Assembly: GCF_000834635.1 (NCBI RefSeq)
Contig: NZ_JXQV01000005.1
Coordinates: 124,001 to 188,000, forward strand
Length of the DNA stretch: 64,000 nucleotides
Direction of reading: 5' to 3'
Source: Agrobacterium tumefaciens
GTDB lineage: Bacteria > Pseudomonadota > Alphaproteobacteria > Rhizobiales > Rhizobiaceae
Shown: positions 28,412 through 36,829 of the stretch, piece after piece
Layout of the letters: each line of letters starts with the position of its first letter
Numbering within the stretch: the first letter of the stretch is position 1
Position numbers and translations under genes: made by a program
Notes under the pieces: model-generated
What the model saw: the letters and a program-made list of their open reading frames with translations, nothing else
Database searches by the model: none
Told to the model about the DNA's origin: nothing

Positions 28412-29299
28412 ATGAAACCCGCACAACTCGCTGCCTATCTTTTTCTCGCTGTAGCGTGGGGGTTCTCTTTTCTGCTCATCTTGCATGTCGTGGAAGCATT
28501 TGGCTGGGTGGGTGCGGTCACATTGCGTTGCTTCATTGCAAGCGCAGCTTTGCTTGTCATGGCCCGGATTTCGAAACGGAAACTTGATTTCAGCGCAGGC
28601 TGGCGGGCATTCACGGCTGTGGGAGCTACGACAGTCGCCGGTCAACTCATCGGCCTGTCCTATGGCACGCCCATCATCGGCACAGCGATGGCTGCCATTC
28701 TGGTCGCCAGCATCCCGCTGTTTTCCATGCTGATCGGCCAGTTATGGGGTCTTGAAAAAATCTCGCTTCAAAGCATGCTAGGTATGATTCTCGGCTTTAG
28801 CGGCATCGTCGTCCTCGTGGGTTTTCCTGCCGTTCCGATCACATCGGCTTTTTTGGTTGGCTGCCTGACCGTCATTCTGGGATGTATTTGCGCTGCTTTC
28901 GGAAGTAACTATGCCAATCGCCACCTCAAAGGTTCAGGTGCATGGGAGATCACGATCGGCTCGTTTCTTGCTGGCGGCATTTTGACACTGCCATTACTGC
29001 TCATTGTTCCAGTGCCAGGCCAACCAAGTTTCTTTGATATCGCCTATCTTGCTGGACTGGCGGTCTTTATGAGCTCTTTAACCTATGTCACCTATTTTCG
29101 GTTGGTATCGCAGATCGGAGCAACGAAAGCCATTAGCGTCGAGTTTGTTGTGACGGTGATTGCCGTCATCATCGGTGCGTCTGTCTTGGATGAACCGATA
29201 TCAGTCATGCAACTTTTCGGGACCGTCATCATCCTTTCAGGATGCGCACTGGTTCTCGGACTTTATCCAAAACGCAGAGATGCGGTGATCTTGCCTTGA
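28412..29299 (+). CDS. DMT-superfamily (EamA) transporter
   Basis: The 295-residue product has ten hydrophobic segments arranged as two EamA repeats (about 5-135 and 148-285). The first repeat starts AYLFLAVAWGFSFLLI and the second ends VLDEPISVMQLFGTVIILSGCALVLG, the usual EamA ending. Such proteins export or import amino acids, nucleosides or other small metabolites across the inner membrane; no substrate can be assigned. It stands alone between the secA terminator and a 207-base gap. Confidence 0.88.
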   Translation: MKPAQLAAYLFLAVAWGFSFLLILHVVEAFGWVGAVTLRCFIASAALLVMARISKRKLDFSAGWRAFTAVGATTVAGQLIGLSYGTPIIGTAMAAILVASIPLFSMLIGQLWGLEKISLQSMLGMILGFSGIVVLVGFPAVPITSAFLVGCLTVILGCICAAFGSNYANRHLKGSGAWEITIGSFLAGGILTLPLLLIVPVPGQPSFFDIAYLAGLAVFMSSLTYVTYFRLVSQIGATKAISVEFVVTVIAVIIGASVLDEPISVMQLFGTVIILSGCALVLGLYPKRRDAVILP

Positions 29300-29506
29300 A
29301 TGAACTAAACATGAAGCTTTTCTGAAATAGCTGTTTTACTACCAATACGCACTCAACATTTCCGACGTTTCCATGTATAATTGAAAGACTGAATTCTAAA
29401 AATTGGTATTCATCGGTTGCCAGATTGCGACAACGTGCCTAATTAACACGCGGCTTTCAGCAACTAAAATGTCACGGAATGTGTGACAGGGATGGTATAG
29501 GCAGGC

Positions 29507-30787
29507 ATGGCAAGCGATCCGAATGATACAGATTTGCGAGACAGCCGTTTCGCCATGCTGCTATCGACACCGCTGCCGGAGCGTCCCGTTGCAGATAGCA
29601 GTATCCGTGTTGGCCGCACCGGACGTGAGTTTTGCATTTATCCGGCGCAGCTTGGGTATGATCTCCAGGAAGAACTGGATTTCCTGTCCAACCGGGTCAT
29701 GGAACCCAATATTTTCTTCACGGGCAAACTTCTGGCGCCGGCAATGCCACGCGTTGATGAGAAGTCAGTCCGTTTCGCTTTGATGCGCGATGAAAATGGT
29801 GCACGCAGTCGCATGCGGTTTCTGATGCCTTTTACCGTCGAGAAGCCCGGCTTTTCAGTAGGACCATCGATTTTGCGTGGCTGGGCCAACCCTTTCGGAC
29901 CGCTGGGCACCCCGCTTGTTGATGCAGAAGGCGCGGCGGAAACGATCGATAATCTTCTCGATGCTTTGGCGCAGCCTGAGCTTCGGTTGCCCGATATCCT
30001 CGTTCTGCCTCAGCTTCGGCTAGATGGTGCATTCGTGCGAATGATCAAGGCCATCGCTCTCAGCCGCAACTTGCCGCTGGCGACCGCAGAGCCGCACCAA
30101 CGGATGATGCTTGAGAGCAAGATCGATGCGGGCCTCTATCTGCAAAACAACCTTCCGGCGTCACACATTGAAACCTTGCGCAACCATTGGCACAAGCTGG
30201 GCGCAGGTGGCGTTCTCACGCACGACATCGCCCGCCAATCGCAGGATATTCGCCTGCGGACGGAAGAATTTCTGGCCTTGGAAGCCAGTGGCTCGAAGGG
30301 TCGCAGGCGCTCCGCGCTTGCCAGCGACAGATACCGCGCGGCCTTTGCCCGCGAAGCCATTACGAACCTGGCGGAAATTGACGCTGTCCGTATCCACACG
30401 CTGAACCTTGACGGTGTTGCCATCGCATCGGCAGTTGTCTTCATGACAATGGGTGAAGCCTATGTATGGAAACTGGCGGTGAATGAGGATTATCGGTACC
30501 ACGCCATTGATCAGCTCTTGATGGAGCGGCTGACCGAATGGCATCTGGATGATGCCAACATCCTTAAGACAGACAGTTGTGGTGCGGATGAAACCGGAGC
30601 GCTGTCCAACTTCTGGTCTGAAAAGGCTGAGATGGGCACGCTGATCATCGGCCTTGCGCAAAACAGCGACCGCGATGTGCGGCAAGTCGCAGCGCAGGTT
30701 CACATGTACCGTAATACCCGCAACCTTGCCAAGGCACTGCGTGAACGCATCATGTCGATTGGCCGCAAATCCGGCAGTGCTGCCTGA
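29507..30787 (+). CDS. CelD/BcsL-like GNAT acetyltransferase
   Basis: The 426-residue protein has a two-part GNAT arrangement (acetyltransferase_6 type) as in the CelD proteins linked to cellulose or exopolysaccharide synthesis. The C-terminal half contains the core (VRIHTLNLDGVAIASAVVFM, then AYVWKLAVNEDYRYHAIDQLLMER). There is no signal peptide or membrane segment. The start at 29507 is the only good ATG, with GGCAGG before it. The gene is monocistronic and ends in a bidirectional terminator. No cellulose genes are next to it, so the acceptor is unknown. Confidence 0.75.
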   Translation: MASDPNDTDLRDSRFAMLLSTPLPERPVADSSIRVGRTGREFCIYPAQLGYDLQEELDFLSNRVMEPNIFFTGKLLAPAMPRVDEKSVRFALMRDENGARSRMRFLMPFTVEKPGFSVGPSILRGWANPFGPLGTPLVDAEGAAETIDNLLDALAQPELRLPDILVLPQLRLDGAFVRMIKAIALSRNLPLATAEPHQRMMLESKIDAGLYLQNNLPASHIETLRNHWHKLGAGGVLTHDIARQSQDIRLRTEEFLALEASGSKGRRRSALASDRYRAAFAREAITNLAEIDAVRIHTLNLDGVAIASAVVFMTMGEAYVWKLAVNEDYRYHAIDQLLMERLTEWHLDDANILKTDSCGADETGALSNFWSEKAEMGTLIIGLAQNSDRDVRQVAAQVHMYRNTRNLAKALRERIMSIGRKSGSAA

Positions 30788-30796
30788 ATTCCCGGT

Positions 30797-30824
30797 AAAA
30801 AGGGGCGACAGTGCACCCCTTTTT
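30797..30824. terminator. Bidirectional terminator between convergent genes
   Basis: AAAAAGGGG and CCCCTTTTT with a 10-base loop form a symmetrical hairpin with T runs on both strands. It lies 10 bases after the acetyltransferase stop and 14 bases past the stop of the Gly-rich gene on the other strand, so it can serve both. Confidence 0.85.
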
Positions 30825-30837
30825 ATGGAAATTCATG

Positions 30838-31434
30838 TCAGCGTGATGCCGTCTGGATCATCCGGCAAAGTTGCGTCAATGCCGCATCATAGCCCCCGTT
30901 CAGAATATCCGCACAACGCTTGACCAGCCTCACCTGCTGCGAGCGTGACATGTTGTTGTAGGATACAATGGCATCCCGCACGGCGCCGGGTGGCGTTGTT
31001 CCCGGGCTGATCGGCCCAGTAGGCGTTCCGGGGGTACCTATACCCACGCCAACATTCACGTCTACGCCGGTCTTTCCTCCAACACCGACATTTGCGTTTG
31101 CGTTGAGGCCCCGGCTGCCACCGACCGATGCATTAACATCTGCGTTCAGGCCGTTGCGTCCCCCGACGCTGGCGCTGGTATTGGCGTTAATGCCACCACG
31201 GCCTCCCACCGAGGCGTTTACGTCAGCACCCAAACCTCCGCCGCTTCTTCCTCCCACGTCTGCGCCAGCATTGATGCCACCACTTCCGCCAACCGAAGCA
31301 TTGGCGCTTAGACCGCCTCTGTCATTTCCACCCACACTTGCACTGACGCCGCCGACGCTAACATCCAGCGCAAACGCCTGAAATGGCAGTGTAATGCAGG
31401 CGGACACGAATAAAGAACATGCTACTTTTCTCAT
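30838..31434 (-). CDS. Secreted Gly/Asn-rich repeat protein of unknown function
   Basis: A 198-residue product with a strong ribosome-binding site (GAGGAGGAG) and a signal peptide (CSLFVSACITLPFQAFA-LD). Residues 24-132 consist of about seven imperfect 14-residue units with the consensus ASVGG-x-x-G-[LI]-NA-[ND]-x-N. A Pro/Gly/Thr-rich linker follows (about 133-150), then a short helical domain (151-198) with cysteines C174 and C190. The evenly spaced Val/Leu/Ala and Gly/Asn turns suggest a beta-solenoid or a fibrous surface element, but that is inference. No family was recognised. It is a single gene with its own terminator and could be a matrix, adhesin-like or cell-envelope protein. Confidence 0.82.
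   Translation of the reverse strand: MRKVACSLFVSACITLPFQAFALDVSVGGVSASVGGNDRGGLSANASVGGSGGINAGADVGGRSGGGLGADVNASVGGRGGINANTSASVGGRNGLNADVNASVGGSRGLNANANVGVGGKTGVDVNVGVGIGTPGTPTGPISPGTTPPGAVRDAIVSYNNMSRSQQVRLVKRCADILNGGYDAALTQLCRMIQTASR
31039..31365 (-). repeat. About seven 42-bp coding repeats (14-residue Gly/Asn units)
   Basis: Within the Gly-rich gene the units ASVGGSGGINAGA, ASVGGRGGINANTS, ASVGGRNGLNADVN and ASVGGSRGLNANAN follow one another, flanked by more divergent copies. On the DNA level the repeats share strings such as GTTGGCGGAAG and GGGGGACG but have drifted, so they are not recent exact duplications. Confidence 0.8.
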
Positions 31435-31805
31435 GGTCTCTCCTCCTCACGTGGGTGCGTTAAACATCGACAGTCCTCTAACCCACTGGAGGGACTAATA
31501 TATAAGCAATAGCTTTATTTTAGAAGTCTTATATTTAAGTGATGCCTAATATTTGATTGCCAGCATTTCCCCATATGGTTCTGAATGGCACAGAGTGGAC
31601 CAAGATCCGCGATAGACGAGCCCCCCCGGATGAGAATTCTCTCGGCACAGGCCTGCCTGCAACAATCATTTTTCTCGTGTCTAAATGTAGAAAATCCATT
31701 GCTGTCGCGCGCGTCGAATCTCGTGGACACTTTGCATCACTCGGTCCTAAACTGCGTCTGTATCTCTGCGGCGCTGACACTGCCCTTTCCACTTCGGAGT
31801 TATCG
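31435..31805. other. Divergent intergenic region, Gly-rich gene and peptide ABC operon
   Basis: This 371-base region should contain the promoters of the Gly-rich gene (minus) and of the ABC operon (plus). An open frame continues upstream of the binding-protein ATG to 31557, but those 83 codons precede a proper Tat-like signal peptide and are most likely untranslated leader. No operator was recognised. Confidence 0.5.
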
Positions 31806-33422
31806 ATGCCCACAACGCAGTTTTCACGTCGCACTCTTCTGCAAACGATAAGCCTGCTGATAGCTTCAACGGCACTCTCGCGTCCGCAGTCCGCCTGGGC
31901 GGCTCACGGCACCGGGCGCCTCGTGATTGCAGCGGATTCAGAGCCGAAAAACCTGAACCCAGCCATCGTTGCGTCCAACGGCGTTTTCTACATTTCGAGT
32001 AAAGTGATCGAGCCGCTGGCTGAAGCTTCGTACAAAGGAAAAGACGGTCTGGAGCCACGGCTTGCAACCTCGTGGCAAGGCTCGGACGATGGCCTCAGCG
32101 CCACCTTCAAGCTGCGTGAAGGCGTGACATGGCATGATGGAAAGCCTTTCACATCGGCAGATGTTGCCTTTTCTGCAATGTCCGTGTGGAAACCACTGCA
32201 AAATCTTGGCCGGCTGGTGTTCGCCAATCTCCAATCAGTCGATACGCCCGACCAGTACACGGCAATCTTCCGATTTTCCAAGCCAACCCCATTCCAGCTC
32301 CTGCGCAACGCCCTGCCCGTGGTGACCAGCGTCATTCCAAAACACATTTATGAAGGCACGGATATTGCCACGAACCCCGCAAACACGAAGCCAATCGGTA
32401 CAGGCCCCTTTGTCTTTGCCGAATACAAGCCGGGTGAATATTACCGCCTGACCCGCAACGCGTCGTACTGGCAAAAAGACGCTCCGAAACTCGACGAAAT
32501 CATCTATCGCATCCTGCCAGACCGTGCTGGCGCAGCATCGGCACTTGAGGCGGAAGAAATCCAGCTTGCTGCTTTTTCAGCCGTCCCATTGTCTGATCTT
32601 GCCCGCATTGCCAAAGAGCCCGGTATCAAAGTCATTGCCGATGGATATGAGGCGTTGACATATCAGCTTGTTGTCGAAATCAACCATCGCCGCAAGGAGT
32701 TGGCTGATCTGAAGGTTCGGCAGGCCATTGCCCACGCTATCGACAAAAAGCTGGTGATCGACACTGTGTTTCTAGGTTACGCAACAGCATCCACCGGGCC
32801 AGTGCCGATAAACGCACCGCAATTTTATACCGCAGATGTTGAACGCTACGATTTTAGCGTGGCCAAGGCGAATGCGCTGCTCGATGAGGCTGGCTACACC
32901 CGTGACAGCAACGGTAATCGTTTCTCTCTCAAGCTGTTGCCCGCGCCCTATTTCAACGAAACGCGCCAGTTCGGGGCCTATTTGCGTCAGGCACTGGCCG
33001 CCATTGGCATAAAGGCCGAGCTTATCAACAACGATTCCGCCGCTCATCAGAAGGCCGTCTATACCGACCATGCATTCGATCTCGCCATTGCCCCACCGGT
33101 CTTCCGTGGAGACCCAGCCATCTCCACAACCATCCTTGTCAAGTCCGGCACGCCCGCCGGTGTCGGCTTTTCCAACCAGGGCGGCTACGAAAACAAGGCG
33201 CTGGATGCGCTGATCGATAAAGCCGCAGAAACGATTGATGAGACCAAGCGCACGGAGCTCTACAAAGAGTTTCAGAAAGAGGTCACGCGCGATCTGCCGT
33301 ATATCAATGTTGCGGAATGGGGCTTCATCACCGTTGCGCGCGACAGCGTAGAAAATGTGGCCAGCAATCCGCGCTGGGCCGTATCCAACTGGGCGGACAC
33401 GGCATTGTGGACGGACCAGTGA
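31806..33422 (+). CDS. ABC transporter substrate-binding protein, family 5 (peptide/opine type)
   Basis: From the ATG at 31806 (GGAG upstream) the product has 538 residues. The N-terminus reads FSRRTLLQTISLLIASTA, a twin-arginine-like signal, with cleavage near SAWA-AH. The mature protein has the family-5 features PKNLNPAIVASNGVFYI, LATSWQGSDDGLSATFKLREG, WHDGKPFTSADVAFS and PIGTGPFVFAEYKPGEYY. Family-5 proteins bind di- or oligopeptides, nickel, opines, glycosides or other compounds; the pocket cannot be read from sequence alone. It heads a six-gene overlapping operon with two permeases, two ATPases and an aminotransferase. A Tat signal for this family is less usual than a Sec signal. Confidence 0.93.
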   Translation: MPTTQFSRRTLLQTISLLIASTALSRPQSAWAAHGTGRLVIAADSEPKNLNPAIVASNGVFYISSKVIEPLAEASYKGKDGLEPRLATSWQGSDDGLSATFKLREGVTWHDGKPFTSADVAFSAMSVWKPLQNLGRLVFANLQSVDTPDQYTAIFRFSKPTPFQLLRNALPVVTSVIPKHIYEGTDIATNPANTKPIGTGPFVFAEYKPGEYYRLTRNASYWQKDAPKLDEIIYRILPDRAGAASALEAEEIQLAAFSAVPLSDLARIAKEPGIKVIADGYEALTYQLVVEINHRRKELADLKVRQAIAHAIDKKLVIDTVFLGYATASTGPVPINAPQFYTADVERYDFSVAKANALLDEAGYTRDSNGNRFSLKLLPAPYFNETRQFGAYLRQALAAIGIKAELINNDSAAHQKAVYTDHAFDLAIAPPVFRGDPAISTTILVKSGTPAGVGFSNQGGYENKALDALIDKAAETIDETKRTELYKEFQKEVTRDLPYINVAEWGFITVARDSVENVASNPRWAVSNWADTALWTDQ

Positions 33423-34408
33423 GCAGTGCAGCAGGCATAATCCAGCGCAGGTTGCTCAGCGCGATACCTGTGCTGGTCATCGTGCTGCTGGCGACATTTC
33501 TTCTGCTCGAAAATGCGTCTGGTGATGCTGTGGACGCCTATCTTGTGTCGATTGGCGGCGGAGATGCCATGTTGCGTGACACGTTGCGCAGTCAATATGG
33601 TCTCGATCAATCCATGCTGGCACGGCTGTGGCTTTATCTTTCATCCGTGGCACGGCTTGATCTTGGCTGGTCTGTCGCGTTTGACAGGCCGGTCTTGACG
33701 CTTATCCTCGAGCGGCTTCCCAATACTCTATTGTTGATGACAACCGCCACGGCACTATCATTCGTGGTGGGCTCTGCACTTGGCATCGTCGCGGGCGCAA
33801 AACCCGGCAGCTTGCGCGATCGGACATTGTCCACCCTATCACTCGCGCTCTACGCGATGCCCGGTTTCTGGCTCGGGCTTGTGCTGGTCATCGTCTTTTC
33901 CGTCAGTTTACGTTGGTTGCCGACATCGGGTCTTGAGACCATTGCCTCTGGCAAACAGGGCATAGATCGGGCGCTGGATATAGGCCGCCATCTCATCTTG
34001 CCTGTGGTCAGCCTTGGGCTTATCTATCTGGCTCTGTTTCTGCGGGTCATGCGCAATGCAATGGCAGATATCTGGCCTTTGGAGTTCGTGGCATTCGCAC
34101 AGTCGAAAGGTCTCACACACAGACGCATCGTTCTGCGCCATGTGGCACGCAACGCCGCCCTTTCCCTTGTGACAGTCCTTGGCCTGCAATCTGCGGCCAT
34201 GCTGGGGGGAAGTGTGGTTGTTGAAAGCGTGTTTGCCATTCCCGGCTTCGGCAGACTGGCCCATGAAGCCGTCAGCGGCAGAGACGCGCCATTACTGATG
34301 GGCATCATTTTATCGAGCGCAGTCTTCGTCATTCTCATCAATCTGGTTGTCGATTTACTGTATGCTGTGCTTGATCCGCGCATCCGCGCGCAGGGCGGCA
34401 GCGCATGA
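33419..34408 (+). CDS. Peptide-type ABC transporter permease (DppB family)
   Basis: The start is placed at the GTG overlapping the stop of the binding protein (GTGA at 33419-33422), giving 329 residues; a longer frame from 33317 would overlap the upstream gene by 106 bases. The protein has the DppB-type N-terminal membrane segment (LLSAIPVLVIVLLATFLLL), a periplasmic loop, five further segments and the ATPase-coupling loop (EFVAFAQSKGLTHRRIVLRH). It forms half of the membrane channel with the next gene, whose ATG overlaps its stop by four bases. Confidence 0.92.
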   Translation: MSSAAGIIQRRLLSAIPVLVIVLLATFLLLENASGDAVDAYLVSIGGGDAMLRDTLRSQYGLDQSMLARLWLYLSSVARLDLGWSVAFDRPVLTLILERLPNTLLLMTTATALSFVVGSALGIVAGAKPGSLRDRTLSTLSLALYAMPGFWLGLVLVIVFSVSLRWLPTSGLETIASGKQGIDRALDIGRHLILPVVSLGLIYLALFLRVMRNAMADIWPLEFVAFAQSKGLTHRRIVLRHVARNAALSLVTVLGLQSAAMLGGSVVVESVFAIPGFGRLAHEAVSGRDAPLLMGIILSSAVFVILINLVVDLLYAVLDPRIRAQGGSA

Positions 34409-35235
34409 CCGTTTTGCGATCCGTCACAAACAGTCTCGAAGGCCGGCTTGGTATCGCCATTCTCGGTGTGATCGCTGGCGTAGCTCTCGCCGCACCCCTC
34501 CTCTTTCCGCAAGATCCGTTGTCGATTGTTGCATCGCCACTCATCAGGCCCTTTACCGATTCCAATTTTCCGCTGGGAACAGATAGTCTGGGCCGGGATA
34601 TGCTGGCCGGGCTGGTACATGGCTCACGCGTGTCGTTAACGGTTGGCCTGATCGCCGCTGCAGCGGCACTCTTCATCGGGATGGTCGTTGGAACGCTGGC
34701 GGGCTTTGCAGGCGGGATGATCGATGAGGCCTTGATGCGCGTGACCGACGCCTTTCAAATCGTACCCGGCTTCCTGCTGGCGCTCGCTTTCGTCAGCACC
34801 ATCGGCCCCTCCACGCCCATTGTTGTCGTGGCGATTGCGCTCAGCGCCTGGGCAGATCCGGCGCGCCTGACGCGGGCGCAGGTGCTTTCCATTCGAGAAC
34901 GGGACTATGTCGCCTCCGCCCGTGCCATTGGCATGCACCCCCTGGAAATCGCATTTCGGCAAATCCTGCCAAACGCACTGCCACCGGTGCTGGCGCTGGC
35001 GGCCATTATCGTTGCTGCTGCCATTTTGACCGAAGCCGCACTTTCATTTCTAGGCCTTGGGGACCCCAATGTCGTCACATGGGGTTCGATGATTGCAGAG
35101 GGCCGCAACCTTCTCCGCTCGGCGGCCTATCTGTCGGTCATCCCCGGCCTCGGGCTTCTGGCCACGGTGCTGGGTGTTTACCTCTTGGCAGAAGGCATCA
35201 ACCAGGCTTTGGCCAAACCGAGAAAGATGCCATGA
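34405..35235 (+). CDS. Peptide-type ABC transporter permease (DppC family)
   Basis: The 276-residue permease shows the OppC/DppC signature GTDSLGRDMLAGLVHGSRVS and the coupling loop DYVASARAIGMHPLEIAFRQ, with about six membrane segments. It begins and ends in ATGA overlaps with its neighbours, the tightest possible operon packing. The N-terminal cap is shorter than in E. coli DppC, as is common in alphaproteobacterial members. Confidence 0.92.
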   Translation: MTVLRSVTNSLEGRLGIAILGVIAGVALAAPLLFPQDPLSIVASPLIRPFTDSNFPLGTDSLGRDMLAGLVHGSRVSLTVGLIAAAAALFIGMVVGTLAGFAGGMIDEALMRVTDAFQIVPGFLLALAFVSTIGPSTPIVVVAIALSAWADPARLTRAQVLSIRERDYVASARAIGMHPLEIAFRQILPNALPPVLALAAIIVAAAILTEAALSFLGLGDPNVVTWGSMIAEGRNLLRSAAYLSVIPGLGLLATVLGVYLLAEGINQALAKPRKMP

Positions 35236-36035
35236 GATCACGGCCCATCTGCACCGTGGAAAACCTCTCTGTTACCTATGCGGGGATGAAACAGCCCGCA
35301 CTGGAAAACGTCTCACTGGCAATCGGTGCCAACAAGCGTCTTGCCATTATCGGCGAAAGCGGCTCTGGCAAGAGCACATTTGCAAAGAGGCTGGCGGAGC
35401 TACTGCCCAAAGGCACCAAAGTCTCGGGTGATGTCATCTGGAACATTCAGGGAGAGGAAAGATCAGACGCCTCCCCGCCCAAGCCCGGTCGCGATATTGC
35501 CTATGTTTTTCAAGACCCCGGTGCCAGCCTCAATCCGGTCCTGACCATCGGCGAGCAAGTTGCCGAGAGCGCAGTTCATCATCTCGGAATGTCCTGGACG
35601 AAGGGCTTTGCGCATGCGCGTATCATGCTCGATCAAGTCGAGCTGCCAGCCTCTGCCACGCTTCTCAACGTCTACCCACACCAACTCTCGGGAGGGCAGC
35701 GCCAGCGTGTTGCGATTGCGGCGGCGATGTCTGCCGGTCCAAAAATCCTGATTGCGGACGAAGCGACAAGCGCGCTCGACACTATTACACAGGCTGCAAT
35801 CGTGCGGTTGCTGGACCGGTTGGTGCAGCAAAACGAAATGACCCTGATCTTCATCACCCACGATATTGCGTTAGCTTCCTCGCTCGCGGATGATATCGCC
35901 GTGCTGAAATCCGGGTGGCGACAGGAGGCCGGACCAGCGGCGTCCATTCTGAGCAACCCGCAAACACCCTATACCAGAGAGCTTGTTGAAGCCCATCTCG
36001 ACCTCTCAACACCGCCACTGATCGGGAGCCTGTAG
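35232..36035 (+). CDS. Peptide-type ABC transporter ATPase (DppD-like)
   Basis: The 267-residue ATPase has Walker [11 protein letters not shown]-loop YVFQDPGASLNP, signature LSGGQRQRVAIAAAM, Walker B ILIADEATSALD and H-loop FITHDI. The usual Pro after the catalytic Glu (DEPTSALD) is Ala here, a change shared by its partner (Val/Ala). The start is the ATG overlapping the previous stop by four bases; the longer frame from 35079 lies inside the permease gene. The C-terminus is short compared with DppD and lacks most of the family tail. Confidence 0.9.
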   Translation: MRSRPICTVENLSVTYAGMKQPALENVSLAIGANKRLAIIGESGSGKSTFAKRLAELLPKGTKVSGDVIWNIQGEERSDASPPKPGRDIAYVFQDPGASLNPVLTIGEQVAESAVHHLGMSWTKGFAHARIMLDQVELPASATLLNVYPHQLSGGQRQRVAIAAAMSAGPKILIADEATSALDTITQAAIVRLLDRLVQQNEMTLIFITHDIALASSLADDIAVLKSGWRQEAGPAASILSNPQTPYTRELVEAHLDLSTPPLIGSL

Positions 36036-36037
36036 CC

Positions 36038-36829
36038 ATGGCTCCCCTTTTATCAGTCGAGACCCTTGCCAAAACCTATCGGGCCCAAGGCCAGGTAAAA
36101 CACGCCGTTCGGGACATTTCCTTCACGCTTTCGGAAGGCGAAACATTAGGCCTTGCAGGGCCATCAGGCTGCGGCAAGTCTACGCTCGCTCGTCTCATCA
36201 TGCGCTTGGTAGAACCAGACGCGGGCACCATCTCCTTTCGTGGAGAGAACTGGCTGGCACGCCATGGCCGCCACCTCAGACAGGCGCGAAGGCACATGCA
36301 GATGGTGTTTCAGGATTCCCATGCCGCTTTCAACCCGCGATCCACAGTCGCGTCCGTCATTTCCGAGCCGCTGCGCATTCACGGTCTCTTCGCCGCAAAA
36401 GCGTTGGTGCATGAGGTCGAAAGACTTCTCGACCGTGTCGGTTTGCCAGCAGACTTATCCCCTCGGCCGATACTTGACCTTTCCGGCGGGCAACGGCAGC
36501 GCGTCGCAATCGCCCGGGCACTTGCCACCCGCCCCTCCCTGCTGGTTATGGACGAAGCTGTCTCGGCGCTCGATGTGTCGGTGCGCGCTCAGATCCTTTC
36601 CTTGCTGGTATCGATACAGCGAGAGACCGGTCTCTCCTGCCTGTTCGTTTCGCACGACATTGCGGTTATCCGCGCCGTTTGCCACCGGGTTGCCATCATG
36701 GAAGCCGGCCGTATGGTCGAATATGGTGAGACGCAGCAGGTTCTCTCTGCCCCTCAATCGGAGATGGCGCAGCGGCTCATCGCAGCGGTTCCGGCATTTC
36801 AAATCGATAAGGAGAACCATAATGCCTGA
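36038..36829 (+). CDS. Peptide-type ABC transporter ATPase (DppF-like)
   Basis: The 263-residue protein carries Walker A GPSGCGKST, Q-loop MVFQDSHAAFNP, signature LSGGQRQRVAIARAL, Walker B LLVMDEAVSALD and H-loop FVSHDI. As in its partner the Pro of DEPxSALD is replaced by Ala, while the catalytic Glu is kept, so ATP hydrolysis should be possible. It begins two bases after the first ATPase gene. Its stop lies inside the aminotransferase gene, which starts eight bases earlier. Confidence 0.92.
   Translation: MAPLLSVETLAKTYRAQGQVKHAVRDISFTLSEGETLGLAGPSGCGKSTLARLIMRLVEPDAGTISFRGENWLARHGRHLRQARRHMQMVFQDSHAAFNPRSTVASVISEPLRIHGLFAAKALVHEVERLLDRVGLPADLSPRPILDLSGGQRQRVAIARALATRPSLLVMDEAVSALDVSVRAQILSLLVSIQRETGLSCLFVSHDIAVIRAVCHRVAIMEAGRMVEYGETQQVLSAPQSEMAQRLIAAVPAFQIDKENHNA

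Noticed and set aside
31557-31805. Upstream extension of the binding-protein frame by 83 codons
   Set aside because: It precedes a complete Tat-like signal peptide that has its own ribosome-binding site; such a protein would not be exported normally.
36240-36821. N-terminal extension of the aminotransferase frame by 194 codons
   Set aside because: This part is the +1 shadow of the DppF-like ATPase gene. The true start has AAGGAG and matches the family length.
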